64,000 bases of DNA. Source: Sphingomonadaceae bacterium. Its GTDB lineage: Bacteria; Pseudomonadota; Alphaproteobacteria; Sphingomonadales; Sphingomonadaceae. The position numbers and the translations under genes are program-made. The notes under the pieces were generated by a model. It saw only the letters and a program-made list of their open reading frames with translations. It was not told the DNA's origin and did not search any database. Location of the stretch: contig JAHDBR010000003.1 of assembly GCA_020630295.1 (NCBI GenBank), positions 1-64,000 on the forward strand. Direction: 5' to 3'. Positions 58,776 through 64,000 of this stretch are shown piece after piece (the first letter of the stretch is position 1; every line of letters starts with the position of its first letter).

Positions 58776-60685
58776 TGACCTCTCCTACATATGAAACAGA
58801 CGCGCTGATTGCCGAGGATATCGACGCATATCTTGACCAGCATCAGAATAAGTCACTGCTACGCTTTATTACCTGCGGCAGCGTGGATGATGGCAAGAGC
58901 ACGCTGATCGGGCGGCTTCTATACGATTCAAAAATGATCTTCGAAGATCAGCTGGCTGCACTGGAATCGGACAGTAAGCGGGTGGGCACGCAAGGTCAGG
59001 AAATCGACTTTGCATTGCTGGTAGACGGGCTGGCCGCAGAGCGCGAACAAGGCATCACCATTGATGTCGCTTACCGGTTCTTCGCCACCGAGAAGCGCAA
59101 GTTCATTGTCGCGGATACGCCGGGTCACGAACAGTATACGCGCAATATGGTCACCGGTGCTTCGACAGCTGATCTGGCGGTCATTCTGGTCGATGCGCGC
59201 AAGGGCGTGCTGGTCCAGACGCGCCGCCATTCCTATCTCGCGCATTTGCTGGGCATCAAACATCTGGTGCTGGCAGTGAACAAGATGGATCTGGCCGATT
59301 ACAGTCAGGAAACCTTCGATCAGATCGTGGCCGAATATTCCGCTTTTGCCGAAGAGATCGGGATTGAGGAATTTACCGCCATTCCGATTTCCGGCTTTAA
59401 AGGCGACAACATTACAGCCGCCCCATCGGAAAATACGCCATGGTATTCCGGCCCTTCGCTGATCGATCATCTCGAAACAGTCGAAATTGCCAATGTCGCG
59501 GCGCAGGAGAAGCCGTTCCGGATGCCCGTGCAATGGGTCAACCGGCCCAATCTCGATTTTCGCGGGTTCTCCGGCCTGATTGGCAGCGGAACTGTCAAAC
59601 CGGGCGATGTGGTTCGCGTTGTCCCGTCGGGCAAGACAAGTTCGGTCAAAAGCATCGTCACATTTGACGGCGAGCTGGACGAAGGGGTTGCAGGCCAATC
59701 GGTTACGCTGACGCTGGAGGACGAGATTGATTGCAGCCGCGGCGATGTCATCAGTGCCGCCGAAAATCCGCCCGAGGCCAGCGACCAGTTCGAAGCGACC
59801 ATCGTTTGGATGGACGAGGAGGCGCTGAAGCCGGGCCGCGGTTATTGGCTCAAACTGGCCAGCCAAATGGTCACCGCGACCATTCAGGAACCGAAATACG
59901 AAATCAACGTCAACACGATGCAGCATCTGGCGGCAAAAACGCTCGAGCTGAATTCCATCGGCGTGGCAGAAATCCATACTGAACGGCCGATCACATTCGA
60001 ACCCTATACAGATAGCCGTGCGCTCGGCGGGTTCATTCTGGTGGACAAAATTACCAATGCCACGGTCGGTGCAGGAATGCTGCATTTCAGCCTGCGCCGC
60101 GCGCAAAATGTGCATTGGCAGGCCACCACCATCACCCGCGATGATCACGCCAATCTGAAGAACCAGAAACCGCGTGTACTATGGTTCACCGGCCTTTCCG
60201 GTTCGGGCAAGTCGACTATCGCCAATGCGGTGGAGCAGCGGCTTAATCTGATGAACCGCCACACGTTCCTGCTGGACGGGGACAATGTGCGCCACGGATT
60301 GAACAAGGATCTGGGCTTTACCGAAGCGGACCGGATCGAGAATATTCGCCGCGTCGGCGAAGTTGCCAAATTGATGACCGATGCCGGACTGATTGTGCTG
60401 ACTGCCTTCATCAGCCCGTTCCGTGCAGAGCGCGATCTGGTCCGTTCGATGACGGACGAGTGCGAGTTTATTGAAATCTTCGTTGATACGCCGCTGGAAG
60501 TTGCCGAGCAGCGCGATGTCAAAGGGCTGTATAAGAAAGCGCGCAGCGGAGAGCTGAAGAACTTCACCGGTATCGACAGCCCGTATGAGGCGCCCGAGCA
60601 GCCGGAAATCCGCGTAAATACGGTTGAAATGACCGTCGAAGAAGCCGCCGATCATATCATCAATGCAATCATGCCGCTGAAGTGA
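58775..60685 (+). CDS. cysN/cysC: Bifunctional sulfate adenylyltransferase subunit 1/adenylylsulfate kinase
   Basis: GTPase '[23 protein letters not shown]' plus APS kinase '[22 protein letters not shown]'. Confidence 0.97.
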   Translation: MTSPTYETDALIAEDIDAYLDQHQNKSLLRFITCGSVDDGKSTLIGRLLYDSKMIFEDQLAALESDSKRVGTQGQEIDFALLVDGLAAEREQGITIDVAYRFFATEKRKFIVADTPGHEQYTRNMVTGASTADLAVILVDARKGVLVQTRRHSYLAHLLGIKHLVLAVNKMDLADYSQETFDQIVAEYSAFAEEIGIEEFTAIPISGFKGDNITAAPSENTPWYSGPSLIDHLETVEIANVAAQEKPFRMPVQWVNRPNLDFRGFSGLIGSGTVKPGDVVRVVPSGKTSSVKSIVTFDGELDEGVAGQSVTLTLEDEIDCSRGDVISAAENPPEASDQFEATIVWMDEEALKPGRGYWLKLASQMVTATIQEPKYEINVNTMQHLAAKTLELNSIGVAEIHTERPITFEPYTDSRALGGFILVDKITNATVGAGMLHFSLRRAQNVHWQATTITRDDHANLKNQKPRVLWFTGLSGSGKSTIANAVEQRLNLMNRHTFLLDGDNVRHGLNKDLGFTEADRIENIRRVGEVAKLMTDAGLIVLTAFISPFRAERDLVRSMTDECEFIEIFVDTPLEVAEQRDVKGLYKKARSGELKNFTGIDSPYEAPEQPEIRVNTVEMTVEEAADHIINAIMPLK

Positions 60686-60694
60686 GCCGATAAG

Positions 60695-61471
60695 ATGGAC
60701 GGACCCCACATCGCCCCGCAGGAAATGGATGACGCGCAGCTCGCTGCCTATCTGGCCGAGATTGCTGGCAAGATCCTGTTGCAAGTGCGCGCCAGCGAAG
60801 TGTTCGAGGGCAAGGCGCTCGGCAAGGCGGGCGACCAGACAGCGAACCAGTTTCTGGTGCACGCGCTACAGACCTTGCGTGCCGATGACGGCTTGCTGTC
60901 CGAAGAAAGCAAGGACACCGAAGCCCGGCTGTCGAAATCGCGCGTCTGGATTGTCGATCCGGTGGACGGCACCCGCGAATATGGCGAGGCCCGCTCAGAC
61001 TGGGCGGTTCATGTCGGTTTGGCGATTGATGGTACCGCAGTAACCGGCGCAATTGCGCAGCCTGGCCTGAGAGGCGGCATGGTGCTGCGCAGTGACCGCC
61101 CCGCCCCGACAAAATCATATGAAGGCGCACCGCGTCTGGTCGTCAGCCGGACGCGTCCGGCCAAAGAAGCAGTCGCCGTGTCAGATGCTATTGGCGGCGA
61201 ACTTGTGCCCATGGGCTCGGCCGGTGCAAAAGCGATGGCCGTGGTTCGCGGCGAGGCTGAGATCTATCTGCATTCCGGCGGCCAGTATGAATGGGACAGC
61301 TGCGCCCCTGTTGCAGTCGCTAAAGCGCACGGCCTTCATTGTTCGCGGATCGACGGGTCTGCGCTGAAGTATAATCAGGCGGACACATATTTGCCCGATC
61401 TTTTGATTTGCCAGCCAGAATATGCGGAGCAGGTTCTCAAACTGGTCGCGGACGGTGCCGGAACGCAATAG
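60695..61471 (+). CDS. cysQ: 3'(2'),5'-bisphosphate nucleotidase
   Basis: 'LLSEESKDTEARLSKSRVWIVDPVDGTREYGEARSDWAVHVGLAI'; downstream of cysDNC. Confidence 0.93.
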   Translation: MDGPHIAPQEMDDAQLAAYLAEIAGKILLQVRASEVFEGKALGKAGDQTANQFLVHALQTLRADDGLLSEESKDTEARLSKSRVWIVDPVDGTREYGEARSDWAVHVGLAIDGTAVTGAIAQPGLRGGMVLRSDRPAPTKSYEGAPRLVVSRTRPAKEAVAVSDAIGGELVPMGSAGAKAMAVVRGEAEIYLHSGGQYEWDSCAPVAVAKAHGLHCSRIDGSALKYNQADTYLPDLLICQPEYAEQVLKLVADGAGTQ

Positions 61472-61510
61472 CGAGGCCGGCAAGGCCGCTGGTGCAGTGA
61501 GCCCTGCGGT

Positions 61511-62146
61511 TTAATCTTCCGCAGTTACCTGTTCGATCAAGGTCGGGCGCTCTGCCTCCGCCTGCTGTTTGGCGACTTCTTCCGACACGGCGATATCGAT
61601 CATGACGCGGCGGTTAAACGCGCGATTTTCCTCATTAGACGTGCCGTCAGCATTAGCATTGGGCTTCGCTGGATTCTGTTCCCCTAGTGCAACCACGGTC
61701 AACCGGTCTTCGGCAACGCCATTATCGACCAGCCATTCCTTCACCGCGTTTGCGCGCGTTTCGGAAGATCGGAGATTGGCCTGATCATTCCCGCCGGAAT
61801 CGGTGTGACCACTGATCACCACCGGACCGCCTTCACCCATTTGTCGCGACTCCAGCACCGCAGCCAATTCGGCAAGCGCGGTTTCGGTCAAATCGGAACC
61901 GCCATCATCGAACGAAATTCGCGCTGACAATGGCTCCATCGCGGGGAGCTCTACCTCTATATTAGCATCTTCGCGGATGATTGACGCTGTTTGCGTGGGT
62001 TCAGTCGCGGGCTCTTCGGTGGCCTCATCTTCGGGAACCGGATCAGGATCGTTCTGATATTTGCAGGCACCGAGCACCAGCGTGCAACCGAGAACGGATG
62101 TAAGGGTAACTGCCCGGCGGATTGTCATAGCTTTCCTCATACTCAT
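61511..62146 (-). CDS. OmpA family lipoprotein
   Basis: Lipobox-like LVLGAC; 'VVISGHTDSGGNDQANLRSSETRANAVKEWLVDNGVAEDRLTVVALGEQNP'. Confidence 0.92.
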   Translation of the reverse strand: MSMRKAMTIRRAVTLTSVLGCTLVLGACKYQNDPDPVPEDEATEEPATEPTQTASIIREDANIEVELPAMEPLSARISFDDGGSDLTETALAELAAVLESRQMGEGGPVVISGHTDSGGNDQANLRSSETRANAVKEWLVDNGVAEDRLTVVALGEQNPAKPNANADGTSNEENRAFNRRVMIDIAVSEEVAKQQAEAERPTLIEQVTAED

Positions 62147-64000
62147 GCTGTTTGCGGCTTTCCGCCGCTTTTGGCCGCTTTCTTTGCGGCCACTTCTTCT
62201 GCAGTCTTTGTGCGCGGCGGGGTGAATGAAATTACCGTGTCGCCAGGCCGCGGATCAGGCCGCACCACATGGGTGAAGAACCGCATCCGCCCGCTCTCGC
62301 GCAAAATCAGCAGCATATGCGCCGATTCGGGCAGCTTCGCCTGCGCATCCTCGAAATCGAATTCTTCGGACAGAGTTGTCTTGCGGAATATCCATCCCTG
62401 CTGCTGCCGTTCGATAACATCGGACACGCCAAAGCCGGATTCAAACAAAGCCCGTCCGCGGATCGATGGCGGCAGCGCGTGTTTGTCAGTTTCATTGGTC
62501 GATTGACCCAGCTGATACACCGAATCCCGGCCAATCTCATGCGCGAATTCGTTGCACACCAGCGCGTTATAGGCTTCGTTGCCGGTCGCCGCGACCAGCA
62601 CTTGATACGGTGTAAGGTCGAGATTGTGCTCGGTCGCCTCGTTCAGAATTTCACCATGGTAAAATGGCAGCCCGCGTTTGCGCGCCTCGCTGAGCGCCTG
62701 CCAACTCGGATCGACAATCATTACGCCTGTACCCAACGCCTTCATTTCTTCTGCAAGTGCAATGGACCAAGGCGTACTGCCGACGATCAGCAGACCAGGG
62801 CGCGTATCGCCCTTCACTTTCAGCAACCGCGCCGCAATATCGATGGTGAAACCGTGGGCAAAGACTGTCACTACGACCACCGCGAAGCTCAAACCGATCA
62901 GCAAATTTCCATCCGCATAGCCGAGTTCGTTGAGCCGCAGCGCGAACAGGCCGGAAATGGCGACCAGCACGATTCCGCGCGGGGCGATCCATGCGAGAAA
63001 CAACCGCTCGTTCCATGGAACCTTGCTGAACAGCAAACTGATCAGGATCGTCGCGGGTCGAACAACAAACAGCAACGCCAGCAGGAATAGCAGGAATGAC
63101 ATTCCGGTTCCGGTACGCGGATCGAGATAGCGCAGATCGTCAACCGTGAGTGAAGCCGACAGGAGGATAAAGATTCCCGAGACAAGCAGCACGGCAATGT
63201 TTTGCTTAAACGGGTGAATACTGCGCAGGCTGGAAACGTGCATATTCGCCAGCGCCACGCCCATTACGGTTACGGCAAGAAGGCCAGCTTCGTGTTCGAT
63301 CTGGTTACACAGGACGAACACGCCGATGACCGATGTAAGCAGCACGGGCACTTTGAGATATTCGGGTATCGCCCCGCGCGGGAATGCCCAAGCGATCGCT
63401 TTGGCCGCGGCATAGCCGATCAGACCTGACAGAATGACCGCGATAATCATTGGCGGCACAACTTCCCACAAAGTGGCTTCGGGCCGCTCTGCGACTATGC
63501 GGAAATATTCATAGGCGATCACGGCACATAGTGCGCCAGTGGGATCGTTTACGATGGCTTCCCATTTCAAGATCGAGGCAGGCCGCGTCTGGACAGAGCT
63601 TTGGCGCAAAAGAGGGATCACAACGGTGGGGCCGGTCACCACCAGAATACCGCCGAACAACACCGCCACAGGCCATGCGAGATTGGCAATTTCATGCGCC
63701 GCGAAGGCGCCCAATGCCCAGCCGATAACCACACCGATTGTCGCCAACCGCCAGACAGCATCACCCGAATGGCGGAGCTCACGGTAGTCGAGGCTAAGCC
63801 CGCCTTCAAACAAGATCAGGGCAACGCCAATTGCCACCATCGGCTCCAGCAAGTCGCCAAAGGCGTGTTGCGGATCAAAAATGCCGAAGACAGGACCAGC
63901 CAGGAATCCGGCGGCGAGCATCAGAACAATGGCGGGCCAGCCCGTGCGCCACGCGACCCATTGGGCACCAATGCCCAAAACGCCAACCAGCGCGATTACA
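62143..64000 (-). CDS. Cation:proton antiporter with TrkA-N-like domain (5' end beyond window)
   Basis: 'GPTVVIPLLRQSSVQTRPASILKWEAIVNDPTGALCAV', C-terminal nucleotide-binding-like domain; frame stays open to right edge. Confidence 0.9.
   Translation of the reverse strand, partial: VIALVGVLGIGAQWVAWRTGWPAIVLMLAAGFLAGPVFGIFDPQHAFGDLLEPMVAIGVALILFEGGLSLDYRELRHSGDAVWRLATIGVVIGWALGAFAAHEIANLAWPVAVLFGGILVVTGPTVVIPLLRQSSVQTRPASILKWEAIVNDPTGALCAVIAYEYFRIVAERPEATLWEVVPPMIIAVILSGLIGYAAAKAIAWAFPRGAIPEYLKVPVLLTSVIGVFVLCNQIEHEAGLLAVTVMGVALANMHVSSLRSIHPFKQNIAVLLVSGIFILLSASLTVDDLRYLDPRTGTGMSFLLFLLALLFVVRPATILISLLFSKVPWNERLFLAWIAPRGIVLVAISGLFALRLNELGYADGNLLIGLSFAVVVVTVFAHGFTIDIAARLLKVKGDTRPGLLIVGSTPWSIALAEEMKALGTGVMIVDPSWQALSEARKRGLPFYHGEILNEATEHNLDLTPYQVLVAATGNEAYNALVCNEFAHEIGRDSVYQLGQSTNETDKHALPPSIRGRALFESGFGVSDVIERQQQGWIFRKTTLSEEFDFEDAQAKLPESAHMLLILRESGRMRFFTHVVRPDPRPGDTVISFTPPRTKTAEEVAAKKAAKSGGKPQTA

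Noticed and set aside
58928-60148. 406-aa minus-strand ORF inside cysNC
   Set aside because: Antisense to a clearly coding gene with strong domain motifs; typical long spurious ORF in high-GC sequence

Overview
This 64 kb window looks like an alphaproteobacterial chromosome segment, most likely Sphingomonadales/Erythrobacteraceae-like judging from gene content and protein style. Its left 14 kb is a near-complete gene-transfer-agent (GTA)-type head-tail cluster (about 182-14158): small and large terminase, portal, a gp3.5-like small protein, protease, HK97-type major capsid, connector, terminator, tail tube, tail-assembly chaperones, a short tape measure, a DUF2460 fusion protein, a DUF2163 hub, an NlpC/P60 peptidase, a tail/megatron-like protein and a DUF2793 protein. 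No integrase, repressor, replication or lysis genes are seen. The rest is mostly housekeeping: ompA-like, sodC-like, queC, hslO, argF, argD, double-CSD cold shock protein, sterol desaturase/GMC oxidoreductase, glnK-amtB, prfC, pheST, rplT-rpmI, hisN, prs, glpX, hom, tonB-exbB-exbD-exbD-exbD, ligase-associated helicase, pgm, mipZ, panC, DEAD helicase, tRNA-Gly(TCC), cysD-cysNC-cysQ and a truncated cation/proton antiporter at the right edge. The observations most worth a second look are: (1) the GTA cluster, with a rearranged gp12/gp15 domain layout and a major capsid gene bracketed by an intrinsic terminator and two strong hairpins; (2) an ExbD paralog chain whose last member aligns without gaps to the ExbD transmembrane segment but has lost the conserved Asp; (3) a structured tonB leader and intercistronic hairpins in the tonB-exbBD operon; (4) a perfect sigma-54 -24/-12 element upstream of glnK-amtB. 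All assignments come from reading the sequence; no database search was run.
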